Below, piece after piece: positions 54,703 to 63,989 of a stretch of 64,000 nucleotides of DNA. The stretch's first letter is position 1; every line of letters begins with the position of its first letter. This DNA comes from Paenochrobactrum glaciei (GTDB lineage Bacteria; Pseudomonadota; Alphaproteobacteria; Rhizobiales; Rhizobiaceae), in the NCBI RefSeq assembly GCF_039522165.1, contig NZ_BAAADE010000001.1, forward strand, positions 930,001-994,000. The letters run 5' to 3'. The notes beneath the pieces were generated by a model. It searched no databases. It was not told the DNA's origin and was given only the letters and a program-made list of their open reading frames with translations. Made by a program: the position numbers and the translations under genes.

Positions 54703-55332
54703 CTACGCCGTTTCACTTTCCGAATTCGCTGCGCTCAACCCGCGATAATTTCGCAACATTTGCGCCCGCTTTACGAACCCGTTCGCCGCCATTCCTTGGA
54801 GCACGGCAGCATGTATCACATTTCCACCCCCGAATGCCAAATCCATTTCCTCTCCTGTGAAAAGAGAGAAAGCGGGGATGTCACGCCCCAGCGTATGGAT
54901 CACAGCACGGCGGGCCTGATCAAGTTTTCTCACGCCATCCGGCGAAGCTTCCAAAGCATGCAACACCATAATTGCATTGCCTGAACGTATATCCGCATCA
55001 ACCTTAGCGGAGCCTGTTACGACCACACCAGATTTACGGGCAAGGGCTAAACTACCAATCGCAGACTTTGTCAGCAGCTGATCGACCAGCGCGCCAAGAT
55101 CTGGATGAACCGTTACACCCTTTTTAAAGCTGCGCGCAAACAAATTACGCTTAACAGCCTCATCCACTTTCCCGCGCTCGGCTGTAACCCAACAACCGCG
55201 CCCAGGCAAATTCGCTTTCAGATCCGGCACAACCGAACCATCGGGCCCTTCGACAAACCTTATCATGTTTTCGACAGAGCCGCTCTCACGCGTTACGATA
55301 CAACTTCTGTCATTCATGGCAATTTCTGTCAT
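54703..55332 (-). CDS. ylxR: YlxR/DUF448 RNA-binding protein with L7Ae-like C-terminal domain
   Basis: 209 aa of the nusA-infB operon. The N-terminal DUF448 domain (about 1-95) has SCIVTRESG, RFVEGPDGSVVPDLKANLPG and ARSFKKGV. A second domain (about 105-190) resembles the L7Ae/L30e fold (SLALARKSGVVVTGS). The function is not established; nucleic-acid binding is likely. ATG 55332 has GAGG nine bases upstream. The 13-mer ATGAATGACAGAA occurs twice at the start region, so an alternative ATG at 55317 also looks like an N-terminus. Confidence 0.88.
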   Translation of the reverse strand: MTEIAMNDRSCIVTRESGSVENMIRFVEGPDGSVVPDLKANLPGRGCWVTAERGKVDEAVKRNLFARSFKKGVTVHPDLGALVDQLLTKSAIGSLALARKSGVVVTGSAKVDADIRSGNAIMVLHALEASPDGVRKLDQARRAVIHTLGRDIPAFSLFTGEEMDLAFGGGNVIHAAVLQGMAANGFVKRAQMLRNYRGLSAANSESETA

Positions 55333-55433
55333 TCATATGGGCCTCACTGAAGAACCCCTGCTTCTGGCAGGCAAGAACTCCCGCCTTATGGCAGGTTGGC
55401 GCGCAAACGCCAACCCCTTAACGTCAAGAAACC

Positions 55434-57038
55434 TTAAACGGCTTCTTCTGCTGTTTCCGTGCCATCGTCAGTTTCGGTGGCAACAGCTTCTTCTTCGGTA
55501 ATCCAGCCACACTTCAAGCGTGCCTGCAGGATCATCTGTTCTGCTTCAACGCGTGACAGTTCGAAGTTGGACAAAATACCGGCATGGTTGATTGTCTCAC
55601 CTTCTTTGCGTTCACGCCAGCCAACCAGATCATCAACGGCATAACCGGCGAAATCTTCGACAGTTTTGACACCATCTTCACCGACTGCAACCATGATGCC
55701 TGTCGTCATGCTCGGCAGTTCACGCAGTTCGTCTTCAACACCCAGCTCAAGACGACGTGCATTCTGTTCACCTTCAAGGCGATCCAGATATTCACGGGCG
55801 CGATCCTGAATTTCGCTGGCGGTTTCATCTCCGAAACCGTCGATCGACGAAATTTCTTCTGCTTCGACATAGGCCAGCTCTTCAACAGAAGCAAAACCTT
55901 CAGAAGCCAGAACCTGACCAACCATTTCGTCAACATTGAGTGCGTCCATGAACAATGCTGAACGTTCGGCAAATTCTTTCTGACGACGCTCGGATTCTTC
56001 ATTTTCGGTCATGATGTCGATATCCCAGCCGGTCAGCTGCGACGCCAGACGTACGTTTTGACCGCGACGACCGATTGCCAATGATAATTGGTCATCCGGA
56101 ACCACAACTTCAATACGCTCTGCATCTTCATCCAGAACAACCTTGGCAACTTCAGCAGGCTGCAAGGCATTGACGATGAAAGAAGCAGCATCAGGTGACC
56201 ATGGAATAATATCCACTTTTTCACCCTGCAATTCTGCCACAACCGCCTGAACACGGGAACCGCGCATACCAACGCAGGCACCGACAGGATCGATAGAGCT
56301 ATCGCGCGACACAACTGCAATCTTAGCGCGCGAACCCGGATCACGGGCAACCGACTTAATCTCAATAATGCCGTCGTAAATTTCCGGCACTTCCATGGTG
56401 AACAGTTTCGCCATGAACTGCGGATGGGTACGCGACAGGAAAACCTGCGGACCGCGCTGTTCACGACGTACATCGTAAACATAAGCACGGATACGATCAC
56501 CATAGCGGAATGCTTCACGCGGGATCAGTTCGTCACGGCGCACAATGGCTTCACCGCGACCAAGATCAACAATCACATTGCCATATTCAACGCGCTTGAC
56601 GGTGCCGTTGATGATTTCGCCAACGCGATCATGGAATTCATCATATTGGCGATCACGCTCAGCTTCGCGCACTTTCTGCACGATAACCTGCTTAGCAGAC
56701 TGGGCAGCAATACGGCCGAAATCCATTGGCGGCAGCTGATCAGCCAGAAAATCGCCGATCTGCGCATCCGGATTACGCTCGCGAGCTGTTTCCAGCGCGA
56801 TCTGCGTATTGTAATCTTCAACCAGTTCAACCACTTCCAGCAAACGCTGCAATTTAATCTCGCCTGATTTCGCATTGATATCAGCGCGGATATTGGTTTC
56901 CTGACCATAGCGCGAACGCGCAGCTTTCTGGATGGCATCGGCCATCGCCGCGATTACGATTTCGCGGTCGATAGACTTCTCACGGGCGACCGCATCGGCG
57001 ATCTGCAGAAGTTCCAGCCTGTTTGCACTGACTGCCAT
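55434..57038 (-). CDS. nusA: Transcription termination/antitermination protein NusA
   Basis: 534 aa. The NusA N-terminal domain (1-130) is followed by S1 (about 135-200), KH1 and KH2 (about 230-345), and two acidic helix-hairpin-helix repeats (about 370-500). Motifs are IRAYVYDVRREQRGPQVFLSR and AVVSRDSSIDPVGACVGMRG. It binds RNA polymerase and modulates pausing, termination and antitermination. It lies between rimP and ylxR, the conserved order. Confidence 0.98.
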   Translation of the reverse strand: MAVSANRLELLQIADAVAREKSIDREIVIAAMADAIQKAARSRYGQETNIRADINAKSGEIKLQRLLEVVELVEDYNTQIALETARERNPDAQIGDFLADQLPPMDFGRIAAQSAKQVIVQKVREAERDRQYDEFHDRVGEIINGTVKRVEYGNVIVDLGRGEAIVRRDELIPREAFRYGDRIRAYVYDVRREQRGPQVFLSRTHPQFMAKLFTMEVPEIYDGIIEIKSVARDPGSRAKIAVVSRDSSIDPVGACVGMRGSRVQAVVAELQGEKVDIIPWSPDAASFIVNALQPAEVAKVVLDEDAERIEVVVPDDQLSLAIGRRGQNVRLASQLTGWDIDIMTENEESERRQKEFAERSALFMDALNVDEMVGQVLASEGFASVEELAYVEAEEISSIDGFGDETASEIQDRAREYLDRLEGEQNARRLELGVEDELRELPSMTTGIMVAVGEDGVKTVEDFAGYAVDDLVGWRERKEGETINHAGILSNFELSRVEAEQMILQARLKCGWITEEEAVATETDDGTETAEEAV

Positions 57039-57092
57039 AAGTCTCTCCTTGGTGCCGCGCCCGCCTTTTCCTCTTCGACGGGTGCTTAAATC

Positions 57093-57776
57093 TTAATTTT
57101 CTTCGCCGACGTCGCCTGCTTCAGCGTCATCTGCATCAGTACCAGACACTTCGCCCAGCTCATCACTTAAATCATCGCCGGGAATACGTCCCTCACGCAG
57201 GTCTTTATCTTTGCGCAGGGCATCGCGAATCAAATCATCCGTCAAAACCAGACGTGCATCAGAAATGACATCATACGGAATGGTTACGACCTGTTCATGA
57301 CCATAACCAACCTGATCATTTTCAATTGTCACCCCCTCATCATCATGAGCAGTGATTTTACCGCGGAACTTTTTGCGGCCATTGATGATCATCGATGTTT
57401 CGATACGCGCCAGATGGCCTGACCAGTCAGCAAAATCTGACACGCGAACCAATGGGCGATCAATACCAGGGGAAGAAACTTCCAAATGATATTTGCCGCT
57501 GATCGGATCATCCACATCAAGGGCCGGTGATACGTTACGGCTGATCAGCTCGCAATCTTCAACGGTCATGGTACCGTCAAAGCGTTCAGCCATTATCTGC
57601 AAGGTGGCGCCGTTCAAGCCGGACAGGCGAACGCGCACCAGCCGAAAACCAAGCACCTGCAAAACAGGCTGGACAATAGCTGCAACCTTCGCATCAACAC
57701 CGGTTTCACGAATGATGCGAGTGTCGGCCACGGCTTCAGCAGCGTTTGTTTGTGCAGTGTCTAATTGTTCGGACAA
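57093..57776 (-). CDS. rimP: Ribosome maturation factor RimP
   Basis: 227 aa from the chosen TTG start. The N-terminal domain has VLGFRLVRVRLSG and the SPALDVDDPI segment. The C-terminal SH3-like domain is followed by a long acidic tail (Asp/Glu-rich, ending DAEAGDVGEEN) that is longer than in most species. It helps 30S maturation. No ATG lies in the N-terminus: TTG 57776 has AAGGA 10 nt upstream, while TTG 57848 would add 24 residues without a site, so the start is uncertain. First gene of rimP-nusA-ylxR-infB-rbfA. Confidence 0.93.
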   Translation of the reverse strand: MSEQLDTAQTNAAEAVADTRIIRETGVDAKVAAIVQPVLQVLGFRLVRVRLSGLNGATLQIMAERFDGTMTVEDCELISRNVSPALDVDDPISGKYHLEVSSPGIDRPLVRVSDFADWSGHLARIETSMIINGRKKFRGKITAHDDEGVTIENDQVGYGHEQVVTIPYDVISDARLVLTDDLIRDALRKDKDLREGRIPGDDLSDELGEVSGTDADDAEAGDVGEEN

Positions 57777-57950
57777 CCCAGATTTTTCCTTAATAGCTAT
57801 ATCATCAAACAAAAAAGAGCGGGACCGACCGGACCCACCCTTGTTCAATCGACCAAGAATTTGAAATGAATATACTGACTTTTCACGTTCTTTTCAAGTA
57901 CGCAGTTCAGATGCAGCAATATTCATCCCATTCAACAATCATTTGCCCGC

Positions 57951-58652
57951 CTATCGGCGGATAAATGTCAGATAGGCACCGACACGCCCCTCGCGGAAAG
58001 CCTTGGCTTCATAGCGTGTGCCCGGCCAACCTTCATAAGGCGTTTTCCAATCGGCAGAAGAAGATGCCTGCCACGCAAATGCTTCATGCGCATCGCAATG
58101 CTGCAATGTCCAGTTCACATAAGATTCAATGTCGGATGCGAATCGGAAGCGACCACCGGATTTCAGCACCCGCGCGAAACGATCGAGATTCTTCTGACTT
58201 ACAAAGCGACGTTTCCAATGGCGCTTTTTGTGCCATGGATCAGGATAGAACAGATCAATTCCTGATAAAGAATTGTCAGGAAGCCAATCCAGCACTTCCG
58301 TTGCGTCATCATCATAGAGACGAATATTCTGCAATGGCTTTTCATGCAAAGTGCCAAGCATTTTCGCCATACCATTGACGAAAGGCTCAACGCCGATAAA
58401 GCCGCTTTGTGGGGTGCGGCCTGCTTCATGCATCAAATGCTCGCCGCCGCCAAAGCCGATTTCCATACGGACATTTTCAACAGGCGCTGCAAAAAGAGTG
58501 CGCAAATCCTGCGGCGCAGGTTCGTTCAAATCAATCAGCAGTTCAGGCAGCAAGCCTTCACGCAGCATCTTTTGATGCGGGCGTAACGGCTTACCGTGAC
58601 GGCGACCGAAGAAAGCCTCGGTCGCACGTGATTTTTTCATCTCATCCGACAT
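57951..58652 (-). CDS. trmB: tRNA (guanine-N7-)-methyltransferase TrmB
   Basis: 233 aa; makes m7G46 in the tRNA variable loop. The SAM-binding MEIGFGGGEHLMHEA and the substrate motif DLFYPDPWHKKRHWKRRFV are diagnostic. The N-terminus (MSDEMKKSRATEAFFGRRHG) is basic. It follows metK by 11 bp and is probably in its operon, a sensible pairing of a SAM maker with a SAM user. Confidence 0.96.
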   Translation of the reverse strand: MSDEMKKSRATEAFFGRRHGKPLRPHQKMLREGLLPELLIDLNEPAPQDLRTLFAAPVENVRMEIGFGGGEHLMHEAGRTPQSGFIGVEPFVNGMAKMLGTLHEKPLQNIRLYDDDATEVLDWLPDNSLSGIDLFYPDPWHKKRHWKRRFVSQKNLDRFARVLKSGGRFRFASDIESYVNWTLQHCDAHEAFAWQASSSADWKTPYEGWPGTRYEAKAFREGRVGAYLTFIRR

Positions 58653-58663
58653 AAATATTTCCG

Positions 58664-59929
58664 TCAGGCAACAAGTGCGTTTTTAAGCGCCTTGCCCAGA
58701 TCTGTTTTTTCCCATGAGAACGAGCCGTCACGACCCGGCTTGCGGCCAAAATGACCATAAGCAGCAGTCTTGGCATAGATCGGCTTATTCAGATCCAAAT
58801 GTTTGCGGATACCGGTTGGCGAAAGATCGACAACTTTACGCAATGCATCTTCAAGTGCAGCTTCGTCCACCTTGCCGGTACCATGCAGATCTACATAGAC
58901 AGACAAAGGCTGTGCAACGCCGATGGCATATGACAGCTGAATGGTGCAACGATCCGCATATCCGGCAGCAACGACGTTTTTCGCCAGATAACGGGCAGCA
59001 TAAGCCGCCGAACGATCCACTTTCGTGGTGTCCTTGCCGGAGAATGCACCGCCGCCATGCGGAGCCGCACCGCCATAAGTGTCAACGATGATTTTACGGC
59101 CTGTCAGACCAGCATCGCCGTCCGGGCCACCGATGACAAATTTGCCGGTCGGATTGATATACCATACGCAATCATGCGCAATTGGCAGACCTTCAAGCGC
59201 TTGCAAAATATAAGGCTCAACAACGGTGCGAACCTTGGCAGAATCCCAGCTTGCATCCAGATGCTGTGTTGACAACACAATCTGAGTGACTTCCGCAGGC
59301 TTGCCGTTCACATAGCGCACGGTAACCTGACTTTTAGCGTCCGGTCCAAGCTTGCCGGCTTCGCCTTCATTGCTATGACGCGCTGCGGCCAGAAGCTCGA
59401 GAATTTTATGAGAATAATAAATCGGCGCCGGCATCAGATCAGGTGTTTCACGGCAGGCATAGCCAAACATGATACCCTGATCGCCTGCACCTTCTTCGCC
59501 CTGACGGTCAGCAGCATTATCAACGCCTTGCGCAATATCCGCAGATTGCGAATGCAGCAGCACGTCGATTTTAACGGTCTTCCAATGGAAGCCATCCTGC
59601 TCATAACCAATCTCACGAATGGCTTTACGGGCGGCGGAGCGGAAACGAGCCGGATTGATAACCGGATTTCCCTTGTCATCCTTGATGACGTTGCCTTGCT
59701 TATCCTTTTTCAGGAATGTTTCAGGCACGCGCACTTCACCGGCAATGACCAAACGATTGGTCGTCGCCAAAGTTTCACAAGCGATACGAACTGTCCAAGG
59801 ATCAACACCCGAACGGCGCGCCTCCTTGTAAATCATATCAACAATTTCGTCGGAAATACGATCGCATACCTTATCCGGGTGGCCCTCAGATACGGATTCG
59901 CTGGTAAAAAGATAAGAACTGCGCGACAC
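58664..59929 (-). CDS. metK: S-adenosylmethionine synthetase
   Basis: 421 aa, slightly longer than E. coli MetK (384) owing to an insert around 75-95 that is common in alphaproteobacteria. Signatures are SVSEGHPDKVCD near the N-terminus, GDQGIMFGYACRE, and the phosphate-binding GGGAFSGKDTTKVDRSAAY. It condenses ATP and methionine to SAM. The start is GTG 59929 with GAGGGG upstream. The 200-nt leader between it and the XRE gene folds into a long hairpin plus a second stem. Confidence 0.98.
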   Translation of the reverse strand: MSRSSYLFTSESVSEGHPDKVCDRISDEIVDMIYKEARRSGVDPWTVRIACETLATTNRLVIAGEVRVPETFLKKDKQGNVIKDDKGNPVINPARFRSAARKAIREIGYEQDGFHWKTVKIDVLLHSQSADIAQGVDNAADRQGEEGAGDQGIMFGYACRETPDLMPAPIYYSHKILELLAAARHSNEGEAGKLGPDAKSQVTVRYVNGKPAEVTQIVLSTQHLDASWDSAKVRTVVEPYILQALEGLPIAHDCVWYINPTGKFVIGGPDGDAGLTGRKIIVDTYGGAAPHGGGAFSGKDTTKVDRSAAYAARYLAKNVVAAGYADRCTIQLSYAIGVAQPLSVYVDLHGTGKVDEAALEDALRKVVDLSPTGIRKHLDLNKPIYAKTAAYGHFGRKPGRDGSFSWEKTDLGKALKNALVA

Positions 59930-59952
59930 GGGAAACCCCTCTAGAAAATCTT

Positions 59953-60043
59953 GCGGAGCCAGATCTCCGCTTCAGACAAGCACAGTAAAGGCGATTTTTC
60001 GGATGTAAACACAAGAAATGTGCATACCCGAAACTATCGCCTT
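59953..60043 (-). promoter_or_regulatory. Structured metK leader (two stems)
   Basis: On the minus strand, AAGGCGAT (60036-60043) pairs with ATCGCCTT (59988-59995). Inside, TTTCGG (60028-60033) pairs with CCGAAA (59997-60002), and CACA/TGTG close a 5-nt loop. Downstream, GCGGAG and CTCCGC (59953-59970) form a second stem followed by AAGATTTTC, then the ribosome site. It does not match the SAM-II or SAM/SAH riboswitch shapes I know. A regulatory role is inferred from position alone. Confidence 0.45.
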
Positions 60044-60135
60044 AACTTTTTATGTCTTTGCCAACATAGTTCTTTAGCGTCAACAGCAATTGTGCCGATA
60101 ACACTCTTCTCATCACGAATTGTTGAGGGAAACGA

Positions 60136-60546
60136 TTATTCCGCGTCCGGATCCAGCGTCTTGACCAGATCAATAATCTTGCGGCGGATTTTAGGGTCGG
60201 TAATTTTGGTGAAAGCGCGTGTCAGCTGAACGCCTTCATTAGAATTCATGAAATCGACGATATAGGTTGAATCATTATCTTCGGCAAAACCGGCAGCCTG
60301 GGTTTCAGAACCGGGTGCATCTTCAAAGAAAAAAGAAACAGGAACATTCAGAATGGAGGAAATGGCTTGCAAACGGCTGGCACCAACGCGGTTTGTGCCT
60401 TTTTCATATTTTTGAATCTGCTGGAAGGTAATACCTAAACTTTCGCCCAGCTTTTCCTGACTAAAGCCCAGCATATTCCGGCGCAGGCGGATACGGCTGC
60501 CTACGTGGATATCAATCGGGTTGGGCTTCTTTTTATTCTGTACCAT
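60136..60546 (-). CDS. XRE-family transcriptional regulator
   Basis: 136 aa. An N-terminal HTH (about 15-70) has IRLRRNMLGFSQEKLGESLG and QIQKYEKGTNRVGASRLQAI. The C-terminal half lacks a recognised ligand domain. This belongs to a rhizobial SinR-like group consistently found before metK. The target is unknown; control of the adjacent metK is a reasonable guess only. Divergent elements are absent, and lnt lies upstream in the same direction. Confidence 0.9.
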   Translation of the reverse strand: MVQNKKKPNPIDIHVGSRIRLRRNMLGFSQEKLGESLGITFQQIQKYEKGTNRVGASRLQAISSILNVPVSFFFEDAPGSETQAAGFAEDNDSTYIVDFMNSNEGVQLTRAFTKITDPKIRRKIIDLVKTLDPDAE

Positions 60547-60803
60547 TCAATGCTCCTCGCGATTTGCGAGCTTCCCTGTACGTGCTTCCCTCAACGGTAC
60601 AACACCATACGATTTCAAATTACGTGATATTTCAGAGACTGCGCTGCTATGTGATTTCAAGATGTCAGCATGATGAAACTATAACAACCGATGAAAATTG
60701 CGATGTCAATCGCGCTGTGGTTTTCTTTTATACACATTTGCTAATAAACCACAAAGTAGTAATGTGAAAAAATTCCACGTCTTACGCGAAGCCTTACGCG
60801 AAT

Positions 60804-62303
60804 TCATTCATTCCCCCCACTCGAATTTCGCATTTGCGGTAAAACCGCATCGACAACACCAACCTCATTCAGGTTCAGCGAGGCGATGATTCGGCCGTAA
60901 CTATCGGTTACTGCCGATATGCCGTTATTGGCAGCACGCAACAGCGGCATTTTCTGCTCCACGGCACGCAATTGCGCCTGCCTGAAATGCTGGTAAGGCC
61001 CCGGTGTGTTGCCATACCACGCATCATTGGTGACATTGACAATGGCACTGGCACGCTCTCCCTCGTAGCCCAGTTCATTGGCAAAAATCGCCTCGTAGCA
61101 AATCAATGGCAGGATAGCCAGATGCTCACCGATTTTCAGTGAATGGCGGCTTTTTCCGGCTTTGAAACCGCCAGGCATTTCCACAACTTCTTGCAACCCC
61201 AGTGCCCGCAAAACACCTTCCAGTGGTAAATATTCACCAAAAGGCACTAGATGCACCTTGTCAAAAGAGCTGACAATAAAGCCCTGATCATTAATCACGG
61301 TGATTGAATTATAATAATTGAGCCCCTGCGGCGTTTCTTCCTCACGCACCGCGCCAACCATTAGCAGTTGTCCGTCCTGCAACACTTCAGCAATACGTGC
61401 CAAAGCATCCGGCGTCTGGCTCAAAATATAAGGAACGGACGTTTCCGGCCAGATAATAATATCGGGACGCGGCGCACCATTTTGCGGTGCTTGCGCCGTC
61501 AGGCTTAAATGTCGCTCAAAAATATTGCGTCGCTCGGCATTGTCCCATTTGAGATCCTGCGCAATCGATGGTTGCACAATACGAATATGCGGGTTGTTTG
61601 CCGCCACCTCAACCGGTTGTTGAAGTTGCCATGCGCCATAGCTCAAATGACAAGCAACAAGCGCCCCCCAAACAGCCATGCCGCTTAACCTGTGACGCTT
61701 GGCAGCCAGCAAGGCTGGCATGGCAAAAACCATAACCGCCAGCACATTCATGCCGCTCAAACCGATCAACTTGGCAGATTGCATGAGTAAAGGTGTCGGC
61801 ATTGCCGTATAGCCAACAGCATTCCACGGAAATCCGGTCAGAATAAAGCTGCGGATATATTCAACCAGACCAAAAGCCAGACTCAGCGCCAGAATACGCC
61901 CCAAACCCGGCGACCAGCAGAGCTTTGCCAGCGCAGTAGCACAGCCATAAAAAAGCGCTAAAAAGGCAGGCAAACCAAGCACAGCAAGAGGCAATGCCCA
62001 AGCAAACTGCTCGGCATCGACCAGAAGTGCCGCACCGATCCACCACAAGCCACCGACAAAATAGCCAAAGCCAAACCACCAGCCGGTGGCAAAGGCCGAC
62101 AAATGCCTGTGCAACCAGCCTTTGCCGGCCTGTGGAAGAGGTCGGTCAAGCAGCCAGACCAGTATCGGCAAAGCGATAAACCCAACCGGCAAAAAATCAT
62201 ACGGAGGAAGCGCCAGCGTCAAAAGCAAACCAGCCAACAGACTTAGAAAGCGGTGCGGCCATTTCCCTGACAGGGTTATTTTTTGAGCCAATTGCGCAAA
62301 CAT
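60804..62303 (-). CDS. lnt: Apolipoprotein N-acyltransferase
   Basis: 499 aa; the last step of lipoprotein maturation in the inner membrane. About seven or eight N-terminal membrane helices (residues 15-215) precede a nitrilase-like periplasmic domain (about 235-490). The triad is visible: Glu in IIWPETSVPY, Lys in SFDKVHLVPFGEYLP and Cys in PLICYEAIF. The length is near the low end for alphaproteobacteria. It is located between corC and the XRE gene, as in relatives. Confidence 0.95.
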   Translation of the reverse strand: MFAQLAQKITLSGKWPHRFLSLLAGLLLTLALPPYDFLPVGFIALPILVWLLDRPLPQAGKGWLHRHLSAFATGWWFGFGYFVGGLWWIGAALLVDAEQFAWALPLAVLGLPAFLALFYGCATALAKLCWSPGLGRILALSLAFGLVEYIRSFILTGFPWNAVGYTAMPTPLLMQSAKLIGLSGMNVLAVMVFAMPALLAAKRHRLSGMAVWGALVACHLSYGAWQLQQPVEVAANNPHIRIVQPSIAQDLKWDNAERRNIFERHLSLTAQAPQNGAPRPDIIIWPETSVPYILSQTPDALARIAEVLQDGQLLMVGAVREEETPQGLNYYNSITVINDQGFIVSSFDKVHLVPFGEYLPLEGVLRALGLQEVVEMPGGFKAGKSRHSLKIGEHLAILPLICYEAIFANELGYEGERASAIVNVTNDAWYGNTPGPYQHFRQAQLRAVEQKMPLLRAANNGISAVTDSYGRIIASLNLNEVGVVDAVLPQMRNSSGGNE

Positions 62304-62382
62304 GAAAATCCCTATCAGGTGCAGATCAATTTAATAACAGGCGAAAAGCGTTGCTGGCACAACCGCTATCGCCTGTTTGTTT

Positions 62383-63465
62383 TTAATGTTCGGTCAGATG
62401 TTCTTCGCCGGATTTTGTTGCTACACCAGTACGCGCCTGACGACGGCGATCGGCTGCAGACAGCGGAATAATCCGCACCCGACGAATGCGTCGTGGATCA
62501 ACTTCCAGCACATGAAACTCATAACCCGGAATGGCCTGCACCACCTCGCCGCGCGACGGAATACGCCCCAGCACCGAGAAGATCAGGCCGCCAACCGTGT
62601 CCACATCCTCGCCATGCTCGCCAACGACAAAAGACGGGCCGATTTGCTCGGTCAGTTCATCCGGATCAGCACGCGCATCAACGACAAAAATGCCGTCTGC
62701 TTCCTGCAAGATCATGATTTCTTCGTCATCATGCTCGTCTTCAATATCGCCGACGACCATTTCAACAATATCTTCCAGCGACACCAGACCATCGGTGCCG
62801 CCATATTCGTCAATAACCAGCGCCATCTGAATATGGCTGGCCTGCATACGCGCCATCAGGCCGCTGGCCAACATGGATGGCGGCACAAACAGCACTTTAC
62901 GCATCAAGTTGAGTTCGCCGATGGTCTTGGTCAGATCAATGCGGCCAATATCAAATTTGGTTGGTGTGCTGCCGGCAGTTTTTGTTGTTGCGCCATTGCG
63001 GCGTCCAGCCTTCTGGCGTGACTGACGAGTGATGAAATTCAACACGTCGCGAATATGGATCATACCGCGCGGATCATCGAGCGTTTCAGCATAGACAGGC
63101 ATGCGTGAATGGCCGGATTTTTCAAATTGCTCCAGCACTTCACCAAGCGGGGTTGAGATTTCCACTGCTTCCACATCGGCGCGCGGGATCATCACATCTT
63201 CAACGCGGATTTCTCGCAAGCGCAAAATATTATTGAGCATCGCCCGTTCTTCAGGCGAGAAAACCGTGTCGGTACTGTCCTGTTCGGACAGAGCATCTGC
63301 CAGATCTTCACGCAATGAAGATGTTTGGCGACTGCGTAAAAACGGCAAGAAATTGCCTAAGAAAGAGCGCTTCTCTGTTGGAGAGGCTCTGTGCGTACTC
63401 TGCCCCTCCGGATCAGAATTTTGCGGGGCATCGCCCGACGAGGGAACACTAGTTTGATCAGACAT
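62383..63465 (-). CDS. CorC/HlyC-type CBS-domain protein
   Basis: 361 aa. Two CBS domains (about 95-155 and 195-250; EVLEQFEKSGHSRMPVYAE, MALVIDEYGGTDGLVSLEDI) are followed by a CorC/HlyC transporter-associated domain (about 265-340). No membrane helices, unlike the full CNNM/YfjD proteins. An accessory factor of magnesium/cobalt efflux or lipoprotein/Lnt-linked functions, by analogy. The ATG at 63465 is 2 bp after the ybeY stop. Confidence 0.9.
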   Translation of the reverse strand: MSDQTSVPSSGDAPQNSDPEGQSTHRASPTEKRSFLGNFLPFLRSRQTSSLREDLADALSEQDSTDTVFSPEERAMLNNILRLREIRVEDVMIPRADVEAVEISTPLGEVLEQFEKSGHSRMPVYAETLDDPRGMIHIRDVLNFITRQSRQKAGRRNGATTKTAGSTPTKFDIGRIDLTKTIGELNLMRKVLFVPPSMLASGLMARMQASHIQMALVIDEYGGTDGLVSLEDIVEMVVGDIEDEHDDEEIMILQEADGIFVVDARADPDELTEQIGPSFVVGEHGEDVDTVGGLIFSVLGRIPSRGEVVQAIPGYEFHVLEVDPRRIRRVRIIPLSAADRRRQARTGVATKSGEEHLTEH

Positions 63466-63467
63466 GG

Positions 63468-63989
63468 TCAACCGGCTTTGTTAGGTGAAAGGGTTTGTGA
63501 ATAAGGATCGGGAATAGCAAGAGCGGCCAAAATATCGCGCTCCCATTGTTCCATAAGTTCCGCCTCGGCATCATCTTCATGGTCATAGCCAAGCAGATGT
63601 AAAAATCCGTGCACGATCATATGGTTCAAATGATGGTCGAAGGGTTTTCCTTCCTCCTGCGCTTCGCGCATTACTGTTTCGCGCGCGATAACAATGTCGC
63701 CGAGCATAGGGCCTGGCTTTGCGCCTGCTTTGACAGGAAAGGCCGGAAAAGACAAAACATTGGTTGCCTTATCCTTGTTGCGCCACTGCGCATTCAGCTC
63801 CTGAATAGAAGCATCATCGGTAAAAACGAGACTTAGCTCTGTTTCCCCTTCATCGGTAAAAAGGCTTTTCCATGCGGCATCAACCGCTTTTTGTGCCACT
63901 TGGAGTAAGACGTCCTCTTCAGGCCAGCCTTCCGCCTCTATCAATATATCGATGTCGATCACTTTTAAAACGGCAGTTGCGGCTAACAA
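63468..63989 (-). CDS. ybeY: Endoribonuclease YbeY (start near window edge)
   Basis: A metal-dependent RNase needed for 16S 3'-end maturation and ribosome quality control. The three-His zinc motif is HMIVHGFLHLLGYDHEDD, near residues 125-142. The frame is open to the window edge. The real start may be GTG 63962 (protein beginning VIDIDILIEAEGW), TTG 63989, or a codon outside the window. Neither has a strong ribosome site. In relatives phoH lies just upstream; its end may lie within the last 20 bases but cannot be shown. Confidence 0.92.
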   Translation of the reverse strand: MLAATAVLKVIDIDILIEAEGWPEEDVLLQVAQKAVDAAWKSLFTDEGETELSLVFTDDASIQELNAQWRNKDKATNVLSFPAFPVKAGAKPGPMLGDIVIARETVMREAQEEGKPFDHHLNHMIVHGFLHLLGYDHEDDAEAELMEQWERDILAALAIPDPYSQTLSPNKAG

